64,000 bases of DNA from JACDAN01 sp963721345 (lineage in GTDB: Bacteria; Actinomycetota; Thermoleophilia; Gaiellales; Gaiellaceae), in contig CAVRIT010000001.1 in the NCBI GenBank assembly GCA_963721345.1, positions 1,426,001-1,490,000 on the forward strand. The letters run 5' to 3'. A program made the position numbers and the translations under genes. The notes under the pieces are model-generated. The model searched no databases, was not told the origin of the DNA, and saw only the letters and a list, made by a program, of their open reading frames with translations. This document shows, piece by piece, positions 25,151 to 32,525 of the stretch (its first letter is position 1; each line of letters starts with the position of its first letter).

Positions 25151-25773
25151 GGATCCTGCTGACCCGGCCAGAGGGCCGGAACGAGCGACTCGCCGCGGCG
25201 CTGCGGGAACGAGGTCACGAGGTGCAGATCGCCCCGCTGATCGCGGTCGAGCCGCTTGGCAACGAGCCGGTTGACCTCGACGGGTACGACTGGCTCGTCG
25301 TCACGAGTCTGACTGGGGCCCGCGAGATACGACGACGCGGGAGAGGACGCGCCGTGGGGATTGCGGCGATCGGCCCGGCGACGGCTGAGGCTCTGGGGGG
25401 AGCCGACCTCGTTGCGGCGGAGTCGACACAGGAGGGGCTGCTCGCGGTCCTTCCCCGACCCGCCGGGCGCGTCCTGTTCGCGGGAGCGGAGAGTGCTCGC
25501 CGTCTCCTCGTCGACGAGCTCGACGCGGACTTCGTTCCGCTCTACCGGACCAGCGAGCTGCGCCCGGCGCTCCCCCCGAACGTCGACGCCGTCGTTCTCG
25601 CCTCGCCGTCCGCAGCGAGGGCTCTCGCGGCGCTCGGCGCCGATCTTCCCGCGATCTCGATCGGGCCGGAGACGACCAGAGCTGCGGAGGACCGAGGGAT
25701 CCGCATCCTGCAGGAGGCGCGAACCCACGATTCCGACGGTCTCGTCGAGGCGATAGCGTCCGCGCGATGGTGA
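25147..25773 (+). CDS. hemD: Uroporphyrinogen-III synthase
   Basis: A 208-residue protein of the diverse HemD family. The visible signature is the start RILLTRPEGRNERLAAAL, DWLVVTSLTGA (the usual SxxxV loop), GPATAEAL, LFAGAESAR, VVLASPSAARAL and ISIGPETTRAAEDRG. It closes hydroxymethylbilane to uroporphyrinogen III. It is short compared with the usual 240-260 residues. Operon position right after hemC supports the call. GTG start overlaps the hemC stop. Confidence 0.9.
   Translation: MRILLTRPEGRNERLAAALRERGHEVQIAPLIAVEPLGNEPVDLDGYDWLVVTSLTGAREIRRRGRGRAVGIAAIGPATAEALGGADLVAAESTQEGLLAVLPRPAGRVLFAGAESARRLLVDELDADFVPLYRTSELRPALPPNVDAVVLASPSAARALAALGADLPAISIGPETTRAAEDRGIRILQEARTHDSDGLVEAIASARW
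25754..25759 (+). promoter_or_regulatory. Possible -10 box for the SAM hydrolase gene
   Basis: TAGCGT within the end of hemD, 7 bases before ATG 25767. It could give a leaderless internal transcript; co-transcription with hemD is equally possible. Confidence 0.3.
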
Positions 25774-26567
25774 TCACGTTCTTGTCCGACTTCGGGCTCG
25801 AGGACGACTTCGTGGGCACCTGTCACGGCGTGATCAAGCGGATCGCGCCGGAGGCGGACGTGATCGACATCACGCACGGCATCGAGCCGCAGAGCATCTT
25901 GCAGGGAGCGCTCGTGCTCGCGAACACGCTGCCCTACATGCCGGCGGGCGTGCACATGGCCGTAGTCGACCCGGAGGTCGGCACGCCGCGTCGCGCCGTC
26001 GTGCTGCGGTCCGGCGACGGGCGCATGTTCGTGGGGCCCGACAACGGCCTGCTCCTTCCCGCTGCGGAGCGCATGGGCGGGATCGACGCGGCGTTCGAGA
26101 TCACGAACCGGAAGTACGCACTCGAGCCGGTGTCGGCGACGTTTCACGGCCGCGACGTCTTTTCGCCTGCGGCTGCGCACCTTGCAGGTGGGCTGGATCC
26201 CGCCGAGCTCGGCATCGCGTTCGACACGGCGACGCTCGTGCGGCTCGAGCTCCCGCAGCCGGAGATCGGCCAGCACCGGGTCCGTGCGACGTGTCTCTAC
26301 GTCGACCGGTTCGGCAACATCCATCTGAACCTCAACGCTTCTCAAGTCGAGCCACTCGGGATGGTTCCGGGCCGCCGGATCGAGGCCGAGGTCGCAATGG
26401 AGCGGTTCTACGCACTCGCGACCCGGACGTTCGCCGACACCCGTGTCGGCGACATCGTGCTGTACGAGGACGCGTACCGGAACATCGCACTCGCCATCGC
26501 TCGCGGGAACGCGGCCGAGACGTTCGGGATCCGCGCCGGCATGGAGGTTCGGCTACGCCCGGACTAG
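25767..26567 (+). CDS. SAM hydroxide adenosyltransferase (DUF62 family)
   Basis: A 266-residue protein of the chlorinase/fluorinase-related DUF62 family. It begins VITFLSDFGLEDDFVG and contains DITHGIEPQSILQGA. The Asp-Arg-His set that these hydrolases use to activate water is present at Asp68 (VVDPEVG), Arg75 (TPRRAV) and His127 (ATFHGRDVFSPAAA). YVDRFGNIHLNL in the C-terminal domain binds adenosine. It splits SAM to adenosine and methionine; the physiological role is unsettled. The halogenase-specific insertion loop is not apparent. Confidence 0.92.
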   Translation: MVITFLSDFGLEDDFVGTCHGVIKRIAPEADVIDITHGIEPQSILQGALVLANTLPYMPAGVHMAVVDPEVGTPRRAVVLRSGDGRMFVGPDNGLLLPAAERMGGIDAAFEITNRKYALEPVSATFHGRDVFSPAAAHLAGGLDPAELGIAFDTATLVRLELPQPEIGQHRVRATCLYVDRFGNIHLNLNASQVEPLGMVPGRRIEAEVAMERFYALATRTFADTRVGDIVLYEDAYRNIALAIARGNAAETFGIRAGMEVRLRPD

Positions 26568-26695
26568 GAGTCGGGATCGGCCGCCGCTTCGCTCGGTTCG
26601 CCACGAACGCCACGGTTCGCTGGCCGCGTACGTGGCCGCTCCTGCGGCCCCTGGTTCGTTTCCAGTTTCACCGGCTGGCGCCGGTCTGGGACGCC

Positions 26696-27175
26696 ATGCG
26701 CCTCGAAGACACCTTCGCGGCGTACGAGGCGGCGCTCGATCGCGTCAGCGGTCCTCTCGAGCGAGCGCTCGACGTCGGCACGGGAACCGGCGCTGGAGCG
26801 CGGATCCTACGAGAGCGCTTTCCGGACGCCGAGGTCACGGGCGTGGATCTGGCCGAGGGAATGCTCGGAGAGGCGCGCCGGCTGGTGCCCGGCGCCTCCT
26901 TCGTCCAGGCCGACGCGGCGGATCTGCCCTTCGGCGACGCGTCGTTCGATCTCGTCGCGCAGAACAACATGATCCCGTTCGTGGACGAGCTCGCGCGGGT
27001 GCTGCGGCCCGGCGGGTGGGCGGTCTTCGCCTTCTCCTCCGGGCCGGAAACGCCCATCTGGGTGAAGCCGTCCGTCCTCCGGCGTCAGCTGGAGCAGCGC
27101 GGTTTCACGGACTTTGCGGAAATCCCGGCGGGGCGTGGCGTCGCACTACTTGCTCGTCGAGACAAACCGCACTAG
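26696..27175 (+). CDS. Class I SAM-dependent methyltransferase (start uncertain)
   Basis: At least 159 residues with motif I ALDVGTGTGAG, motif II VTGVDLAEGML, then FVQADAADLPFGDASFD and the motif LARVLRPGGW. These define a class I methyltransferase acting on a small molecule or lipid. ATG 26696 is the only canonical start consistent with modest overlap, but the frame stays open upstream and encodes a plausible N-terminal helix (FQFHRLAPVWDAMRLED) and an arginine-rich segment back to about 26570, where no ATG, GTG or TTG occurs. A non-standard start, such as ATC 26576, is possible. It sits next to the SAM hydrolase gene. Confidence 0.75.
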   Translation: MRLEDTFAAYEAALDRVSGPLERALDVGTGTGAGARILRERFPDAEVTGVDLAEGMLGEARRLVPGASFVQADAADLPFGDASFDLVAQNNMIPFVDELARVLRPGGWAVFAFSSGPETPIWVKPSVLRRQLEQRGFTDFAEIPAGRGVALLARRDKPH

Positions 27176-27240
27176 GGTGCTGGCCAAGAGGGCGTTCGCG
27201 ACGCGGTAGCACCGGTCCGGACGTCCTTTTTTCGCGTGGC

Positions 27241-27246
27241 TAGACT
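27241..27246 (+). promoter_or_regulatory. Possible -10 box for tRNA-Phe
   Basis: TAGACT ends 10 bases before the 5' end of the tRNA, a suitable distance for a start site a few bases before the mature tRNA. No convincing -35 is seen. Confidence 0.4.
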
Positions 27247-27256
27247 GGCCCGACCG

Positions 27257-27329
27257 GGCGAGGTAGCTCAGTTGGTAGAGCACACGGCTGAAAACCGTGG
27301 TGTCGCCGGTTCGATTCCGGCCCTCGCCA
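27257..27329 (+). tRNA. tRNA-Phe (GAA)
   Basis: A 73-base cloverleaf. The acceptor stem GGCGAGG pairs with CCTCGCC. The D arm GCTC/GAGC encloses AGTTGGTA. The anticodon stem CACGG/CCGTG encloses the loop CTGAAAA, which gives anticodon GAA. The TpsiC arm GCCGG/CCGGC encloses TTCGATT. The discriminator is A. The following bases are CCT, so the terminal CCA is not fully encoded and must be added after transcription. Confidence 0.97.
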
Positions 27330-27342
27330 CCTCACCCTCACT

Positions 27343-27348
27343 TAGGGT
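27343..27348 (+). promoter_or_regulatory. -10 box for the CBS protein gene
   Basis: TAGGGT lies 12 bases before ATG 27361, giving a leader of about five bases. It begins 14 bases after the end of tRNA-Phe. Confidence 0.35.
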
Positions 27349-27360
27349 TGAAGGCGACTC

Positions 27361-27792
27361 ATGAACCGCGTGAAGGAGATCCTCGACGAGAAGGGCCACG
27401 ACGTCCTCCAGATCGCGGGCGACGTGTCCGTCTTCGACGCGGTCAAGCGCATGGTCGAAGCGGGCACCGGCTCCCTGCTCGTCACCGAGGAGGGCGAGGT
27501 TGCCGGAATCTTCACCGAGCGCGACTACCTCAGGCGGATGACCCTCGAGGACCGCGACGACAAGGAGACCGCCGTTCGCGAGGTGATGTCCTCACCTCTC
27601 GTCGTCGTCACGCCCGAGATCACGATCGACGAGTGCATGGCGATGATGACCGACCGGCGGATCCGTCACCTGCCGGTCGTCGAGGAGGAGAAGGTCGTCG
27701 GCGTCGTCTCGATCGGGGACGTCGTCAAGTTCAAGTCGAAGCAGCAGACGTTCGAGATCAAGTACCTGACGGACTACATCACCTCGAGCTGA
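27361..27792 (+). CDS. Tandem CBS-domain protein
   Basis: A 143-residue protein made of two CBS domains (about 7-62 and 74-135). The pattern GTGSLLVTEEGEVAGIFTERD in the first and RIRHLPVVEEEKVVGVVSIGD in the second is typical. Paired CBS domains bind adenine nucleotides and act as energy or redox sensors. No catalytic domain is attached, so it is probably a stand-alone regulatory or nucleotide-binding protein. The target is unknown. Confidence 0.93.
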   Translation: MNRVKEILDEKGHDVLQIAGDVSVFDAVKRMVEAGTGSLLVTEEGEVAGIFTERDYLRRMTLEDRDDKETAVREVMSSPLVVVTPEITIDECMAMMTDRRIRHLPVVEEEKVVGVVSIGDVVKFKSKQQTFEIKYLTDYITSS

Positions 27793-27838
27793 GCTCGGCG
27801 AGGGCGCCGGGCAGGCCCGCATTCAAGATGTAGCCAGC

Positions 27839-28498
27839 GTGCTCGGGATCCTCTACGACATTCACGGCAATACCGAAGCGCTCGACGCGGTGCTTGCCGA
27901 GGCCGAGCGCGCGGGGGTGGATCGGTACCTGCTCGGGGGCGACTACGGGACACCGGGCCCTGCGCCGCTCGAGACGCTGGAGCGGCTGCGCGCGCTCCCC
28001 GACGCGACGTGGATTCGCGGCAACGGCGAGCGGTGGCTGCGCGAACCGCCTCCGGATCGCTCGATCCGCGAGGCGTATGCGGCGCTCGACCTGCCGGAGG
28101 ACGTCGTCGACTGGCTCTACGACTTGCCGTTCGAGACCGAGCTCGACGGAAACCTCTACGTCCACGGCTCGCCGATCGCCGACGACCAGAGCTTTCCGCC
28201 GAAGGCCGACGAGGACGACGAGCGGCTTCTCGGGGACGTCCACGGCCGGACGGTGGTCTTCGGCCACAGCCATCGGCAGTTCCGTCGCGCCGGCCCGCGT
28301 CACACGGATCTGGTCAACCCGGGCAGCGTGGGAATGCCGCTCGACGGAGACGTGCGTGCGGCGTGGGCCACGTGGGACGGCGAGTTCGCCTTCCGCCGTA
28401 CGGAGTACGACGTCGAGCGGGCCGCGGCCGCCTACCGTGCGCTCGGCGGGAACTTCGGCGAGCTGGCGGCGTCGCGCGTGCTCAAAGGCAGCGATTAG
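27839..28498 (+). CDS. Calcineurin-like metallophosphoesterase
   Basis: A 219-residue protein with the metal-binding motifs of YfcE/MJ0936-type phosphoesterases: YDIHGN (Asp7, His9), GGDYGTPGP, RGNGERW (GNGE where GNHE is common), YVHGSP and FGHSHRQF. The Asn-His change to Asn-Gly affects a residue often important for catalysis, so activity may be altered. GTG start. It ends with TAG followed at once by a second TAG that begins a long palindromic element. Substrate unknown; phosphodiesters are usual in the family. Confidence 0.87.
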   Translation: MLGILYDIHGNTEALDAVLAEAERAGVDRYLLGGDYGTPGPAPLETLERLRALPDATWIRGNGERWLREPPPDRSIREAYAALDLPEDVVDWLYDLPFETELDGNLYVHGSPIADDQSFPPKADEDDERLLGDVHGRTVVFGHSHRQFRRAGPRHTDLVNPGSVGMPLDGDVRAAWATWDGEFAFRRTEYDVERAAAAYRALGGNFGELAASRVLKGSD

Positions 28499-28719
28499 TA
28501 GATGGTTGATGCCACGATCTCGCGCGTCCGGCTGCGCGATCTGACGCGACGAGGCCGCTCCTGCACCGTCACCAGCCCGCGTTGCGGGCCGTTGCCGGTG
28601 CATGCGCTTCGCGCCGCCGCCCCGGCACCGATGCTGCCAGCATCGCCGCCGTGACGCCGACGCGCCCTCGTCGGCCAGCTCACGCCCCGGACGGGCGATC
28701 TCATGGCATCACCCATCTA
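28499..28719. repeat. Long imperfect palindrome between convergent genes (element 1)
   Basis: A 221-base stretch that fills the gap between the phosphoesterase and OsmC genes. Its first 33 bases (starting TAGATGGTTGATGCC) match the reverse complement of its last 33 (TAGATGGGTGATGCC) at 28 positions, and weaker pairing continues inward. Local hairpins lie inside, including CCCGC-GTT-GCGGG and GATGCT-GCC-AGCATC. The right end includes the OsmC stop codon. It shares end sequence with element 2 at 49868-50035. No T-run marks it as a standard terminator, although termination between convergent genes is a plausible role. Confidence 0.7.
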
Positions 28720-29160
28720 GGCAAGCGAGGCATCCAAGGACACCTCGACGTTGCCCTTGAGCGCCTGGGAGACCGGGCAGTTCTCGTAGGCCTCGTCAGC
28801 CGCTCGGCGGAAGCCGTCCTCGTCGAGCCCCTCGACCTGCCCGCGGATCGAGAGCTCCATCGTGGTCATCCGGAAGCCGGCGTCCGTCTTGTCGAAGGTG
28901 GCTTTCGCCTCGGTGTCCAGGCGCTGGGGAGGGGTGCCGGCCTGGGCGAGGGCGTGAGCGAGCGCCATCGAGACGCACGTCGCGTGCGCTGCGGCGATGA
29001 GCTCCTCCGGGCTCGTGTTCTGGTCGGCTTGCTCTGCCCGCGAGCTCCACTTGACCTTGGCGTTCTGAACGACGCCGCTCTGAGTCGAGACCTCGCCCGA
29101 CCCGCCCATCAGGTCGCCGTGCCAACTCGCCGTAGCGGTGCGCTCAACCGCCATCGCCAT
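28717..29160 (-). CDS. OsmC family peroxidase
   Basis: A 147-residue OsmC/Ohr-fold protein. The catalytic cysteines are in AAHATCVSMAL (near 62) and YENCPVSQALKG (near 128). The first half starts RTATASWHGDL and has NTSPEELIAAAHA, typical of the OsmC branch rather than Ohr. It reduces organic hydroperoxides with thiol cofactors in the cytoplasm. The start is within two alternative ATGs (29160 or 29154). Its 5' end overlaps the rarA 3' end by 17 bases, so it is probably transcribed with rarA. Confidence 0.92.
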   Translation of the reverse strand: MAMAVERTATASWHGDLMGGSGEVSTQSGVVQNAKVKWSSRAEQADQNTSPEELIAAAHATCVSMALAHALAQAGTPPQRLDTEAKATFDKTDAGFRMTTMELSIRGQVEGLDEDGFRRAADEAYENCPVSQALKGNVEVSLDASLA

Positions 29161-30415
29161 CCTCCTTCTCCTCGCCGGAACCGGACGGCCGATAGTACTG
29201 ACGCCCCTTCAGCTCGGCGGGCAGGTGGTCGACCTCGAACCCGCGCGGGTCGGAGTGCGGGTAGATGTAGCCCTTGCCGCGCCCGAGCTTCTTCGCGCCG
29301 CTGTAGTGGGCGTCTCGCAGCGGCGCCGGCGGACGGAGGTGCCCGTGCTCCCGGACGTCCTTCTGCGCCTCGCGAAGCGCGACGATGACCGCGTTCGACT
29401 TCGGAGCGCGGGCCAGGTAGATCGCTGCCTGGGCGAGGTTCAGCTCCGCCTCGGGCAGGCCGACGTGCTCGACCGCATGGGCTGCAGCGACCGCGACCTG
29501 CAGCGCGCGCGGGTCCGCGTTGCCGATGTCCTCGGACGCGAGGATGACCATGCGCCGCGCGACGAACCGCGCGTCCTCGCCGCCCTCCAGCATTGCAGCG
29601 AGGTAGTAGACGGACGCGTCGGGGTCCGAGCCGCGCATCGACTTGATGAACGCGGAGACGAAGTCGTAGTGCGCATCGCCTCCCTTGTCGTAGACGAGCG
29701 GCCGCTTGCGCGCTGCGTCCTCGACGTGCTCCTCGGTGACCGGCCCGCCCTCGGCGCGCGCGGTCTGCACCGCCAGCTCGAGAATGTTCAGCGCGTTCCG
29801 TGCATCGCCGCCGGCTCGGCGTGCGGTCAGCGCGACGAGCTCGTCGGGCAACTCGGAGTCGAGCTCCTCGACGCCGCGCCGGACCACCGTGGCGAGGTTC
29901 TCTTCCGACAACGGCTCCAGCTCGTAGATCTGCGATCGGCTAAGAAGGGCGGAGTTCACCTCGAAGTAGGGGTTCTCGGTCGTCGCCCCGATCAGCGTCA
30001 CGACGGCTTCCTCGACGGCCGGGAGCAACGCGTCCTGCTGCGCCTTGTTGAAACGGTGGATCTCGTCGAGGAAGAGGATCGTCCGCTCGCCGGCAGCTCC
30101 GAGCCGCTCTCGGCCTCTCGCGATCGTCTCCCGGACGTCCTTGACCGATGCCGAGACGGCCGAGAGCTCCTCGAACGCCGCGCCGGTCTGGTTGGCGACG
30201 ATCCGCGCCAGCGTCGTCTTCCCGCTGCCCGGCGGGCCGTACAGGATCATCGAGCCGACGCGGTCCTCCTCGATCGCGAGCCGCAACGCCGAGCCCTTGC
30301 CCAGGATGTGCTCCTGGCCGACGAACTCGTCCAGCCGTTTGGGCCGGAGGCGCAGCGCAAGCGGAGCTACTGCAGGCAGCCGCTGGTCGGCCGCGTCTGA
30401 GAACAGGTCGCCCAA
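29144..30415 (-). CDS. rarA: Replication-associated recombination protein, AAA+ ATPase
   Basis: A 423-residue RarA/MgsA/WRNIP1 protein. The chosen TTG 30415 gives MGDLFSDA, which matches the usual start of the family; TTG 30445 would add ten residues and overlap the divergent M20 gene. LRPKRLDEFVGQEHIL, Walker A GPPGSGKTT (60-68), Walker B ILFLDEIHRF, sensor 1 GATTENP and the tetramerisation domain (from SAFIKSMRGSDPDAS) are all present. It acts at stalled replication forks and on single-strand DNA gaps. Confidence 0.94.
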   Translation of the reverse strand: MGDLFSDAADQRLPAVAPLALRLRPKRLDEFVGQEHILGKGSALRLAIEEDRVGSMILYGPPGSGKTTLARIVANQTGAAFEELSAVSASVKDVRETIARGRERLGAAGERTILFLDEIHRFNKAQQDALLPAVEEAVVTLIGATTENPYFEVNSALLSRSQIYELEPLSEENLATVVRRGVEELDSELPDELVALTARRAGGDARNALNILELAVQTARAEGGPVTEEHVEDAARKRPLVYDKGGDAHYDFVSAFIKSMRGSDPDASVYYLAAMLEGGEDARFVARRMVILASEDIGNADPRALQVAVAAAHAVEHVGLPEAELNLAQAAIYLARAPKSNAVIVALREAQKDVREHGHLRPPAPLRDAHYSGAKKLGRGKGYIYPHSDPRGFEVDHLPAELKGRQYYRPSGSGEEKEDGDGG

Positions 30416-30426
30416 GGCAGGAAAAG

Positions 30427-30432
30427 TATGCT
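30427..30432 (+). promoter_or_regulatory. -10 box for the M20 peptidase gene
   Basis: TATGCT ends 6 bases before GTG 30439, consistent with a leaderless mRNA. Confidence 0.4.
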
Positions 30433-30438
30433 CCGAGC

Positions 30439-31743
30439 GTGGCAACGGTCTCGCTGCGGCAAGAGGCCGCGACCCTGCTCCAGGAGCTGATCCGGCTCGA
30501 CACGGTCAACCCGCCGGGCAACGAGACGCGTGCGGCGGAGCATCTCCGCGGCTATCTCGAGGAGAACGGCGTGGCGTGCGAGCTGTACGCGAAGGTGCCT
30601 GAGCGGGCCAACCTCGTGGCTCGGATTCCGGGCAGCGGCGACGGGCCGCGCCTCGTGCTGCTCTCGCACACCGACACCGTCCTGGCAGATCCCGCTGAGT
30701 GGGAGCTCGATCCATGGTCCGGCGAGCTTCGCGACACTCAGATCTGGGGTCGCGGGGCGCTCGACATGAAGGGCCAAGTCGCAGCGAGCGCCGTGACGAT
30801 CGCGTCGCTGGCGCGCGAGGGGTTCGAGCCTGCCGGCGACCTGATCTTCGCGGCGTGCGCCGACGAAGAGGTCGGCGAGGGATTCGGCCTCCAGTGGCTC
30901 GTCGAGGCCCATCCCGGCGCGGTCGAGGCCGAGTACTGCATCAACGAGGGAGGCGGCGACCGGCTGGTGCTCGACGGGCGCGCTTTCTGGGTCTGCTCGA
31001 CGGCGGAGAAGATGAGCGCGCCGTTCCGGCTGACGCTGCACGGCCGGAGCGGGCACGCCTCGCGTCCGGGCATCGCCGACAACGCTCTCGTCAAGGCCGC
31101 GCCGATCGTCGAGCTGCTCGGCGGCTTCCGCGACAAGCCGAAGCTCGGTCCGGAGGTCGAGGCGTTCCTGCTGGCGGTCTGCGGACACGCACCGACAGCC
31201 GAAGGCGCCGTCGCAGCGGCGCGCGTGGTTCACCCGATGGCCGGCGACATCATCGAGCCGCTGCTCGGGACGACGCTTTCGCCGACGATGATCTCGGCGT
31301 CGCAGAAACGGAACGTGATCCCGAACCGCTGCGAGATCACCGTCGACTGCCGGATCCTGCCCGAGGACACGCAGGCCGACGTCGAGGCGGAGGTCGCCGC
31401 GATGCTCGAGGGCGCCGAGTACGACTTCGAGTGGATCGAGGCGCAAGGCGGCACCCGCTCGCCGGTCGACTCGCCGCTGTGGAACGTCATCGAGGAGTTC
31501 GTCGCCGAGCTCGAGCCCGAGGCGACGGCGGTGCCGCTCCTGCTCTCGGGCTTCACCGACAGCCACTGGATGCGGCAGGCATTCGGGACCGTGTCCTACG
31601 GCTTCTTTCCGATGAGAACGATGGAGTCCGAGCTGGCCGCACGTCTGATCCACTCGGCCGACGAGCGCATCGAGTTGGACGACCTCGAGCTCGGCGTGCG
31701 GTTCCTGCGCCATGCGGCGCACGCGATCGGCTCGCTAGCGTAG
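30439..31743 (+). CDS. M20 family metallopeptidase (ArgE/DapE/ACY1-like)
   Basis: A 434-residue protein with a GTG start. All di-zinc motifs are present: SHTDTV (His77, with Asp79), GALDMKG (Asp109), DEEVGE (general base Glu143 and ligand Glu144), an INEGGG segment and a late His in RLIHSADERI. The dimerisation domain is inserted at about 200-320 (LTLHGRSGHASRPG). The family cleaves amide bonds of N-acyl amino acids or dipeptides. The substrate cannot be deduced. It overlaps the TTG alternative of rarA, and DUF1385 follows five bases later. Confidence 0.9.
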   Translation: MATVSLRQEAATLLQELIRLDTVNPPGNETRAAEHLRGYLEENGVACELYAKVPERANLVARIPGSGDGPRLVLLSHTDTVLADPAEWELDPWSGELRDTQIWGRGALDMKGQVAASAVTIASLAREGFEPAGDLIFAACADEEVGEGFGLQWLVEAHPGAVEAEYCINEGGGDRLVLDGRAFWVCSTAEKMSAPFRLTLHGRSGHASRPGIADNALVKAAPIVELLGGFRDKPKLGPEVEAFLLAVCGHAPTAEGAVAAARVVHPMAGDIIEPLLGTTLSPTMISASQKRNVIPNRCEITVDCRILPEDTQADVEAEVAAMLEGAEYDFEWIEAQGGTRSPVDSPLWNVIEEFVAELEPEATAVPLLLSGFTDSHWMRQAFGTVSYGFFPMRTMESELAARLIHSADERIELDDLELGVRFLRHAAHAIGSLA

Positions 31744-31748
31744 GTCCC

Positions 31749-32525
31749 ATGGAGAAGCTCAGGCTCGGCGGGATGGCGCTTGCGAACGGCGTGCTCGTCC
31801 ACGGGCCGAACGCATGGGCCTGCGCGGTCCGTCTCCCCGACGGCACGTTGAAACAGGTGGCGGATTTCAAGCGGTTTCGCGCCGCGAGGGTTGACCAACC
31901 GCTCCTTCGCGGGCCGGCACGTGTACTCGAGGTGTTCGCGCTGCTGCCCGAGGTGCGTCGGCGGCTGCCCGAGGCGCGGCTGCCGTTCGAGCGGCCGGCG
32001 GTCATCGTCGCGATGGCGGCGGGCGCCGTAGCGACGCAGATCGTTCGCCGGTCGAGGATGGGTCACGCCGCGCAGGAGCTGATCGCGGGGATCGCCTCGC
32101 TGGCGCCGGCTGCGGTCGCGCTGCGCGGTAGCGCTCTGGCCGCCTACCACGGCGCGGAGCACATCTCGATCGGCAGCTACGAGCACGGCGCGCCGCGGGA
32201 GAAGGAGCACGAGCGCTGTGGCTCCCATCTCGTCGGCCCGCTGCTGGTCACCATGGCGGCGGGCAACACGCTCGCGGCGAGGGCGCCCGAGCAGTTCCGC
32301 GGACCCGCTCGCCTTGCGGCATCGCTCGGGGCGCTCGCAGCTTCCACGGAGATCTTCGGCTGGATGTCGCGACACCCCGACAGCCGTCTCACCAACCTCC
32401 TGGCGAAGCCCGGCCACGAGCTCCAGCATCGGCTCGCGACGGAGGATCCGTCGCCCGAGCAGCTCGAGGTGGCGGAGGCCGCGCTGTCCGCGTGCCTCCG
32501 GCTCGAAGAGGAGGCGGCGCGCTGA
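31749..32525 (+). CDS. DUF1385 family membrane-associated protein
   Basis: A 258-residue protein with the DUF1385 features: LRLGGMALANGVLVHGPN and AVRLPDG near the start, then a central region of hydrophobic segments and YHGAEHISIGSYEHG, the conserved HGAEH block with possible metal ligands. Here GG(M)ALANG replaces the usual GGQAVxEGVM, so it is a divergent member. Function is unknown. It precedes the nicotinate phosphoribosyltransferase gene with a strong Shine-Dalgarno sequence in its own last codons, hinting at a functional link to NAD salvage. Confidence 0.8.
   Translation: MEKLRLGGMALANGVLVHGPNAWACAVRLPDGTLKQVADFKRFRAARVDQPLLRGPARVLEVFALLPEVRRRLPEARLPFERPAVIVAMAAGAVATQIVRRSRMGHAAQELIAGIASLAPAAVALRGSALAAYHGAEHISIGSYEHGAPREKEHERCGSHLVGPLLVTMAAGNTLAARAPEQFRGPARLAASLGALAASTEIFGWMSRHPDSRLTNLLAKPGHELQHRLATEDPSPEQLEVAEAALSACLRLEEEAAR
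32507..32514 (+). promoter_or_regulatory. Strong ribosome-binding site for a CTG start
   Basis: AGAGGAGG, seven bases before CTG 32522. It contains a perfect GGAGG. The only upstream in-frame canonical start, GTG 32492, lies before this site and cannot use it. The CTG and the TGA of DUF1385 form a CTGA junction like the ATGA/GTGA/TTGA junctions elsewhere. Confidence 0.6.

Noticed and set aside
28495..28716. 73-codon minus-strand frame in the phosphoesterase-OsmC gap
   Set aside because: It is Arg-rich, has no domain and lies entirely in the palindromic element, which explains the sequence better.
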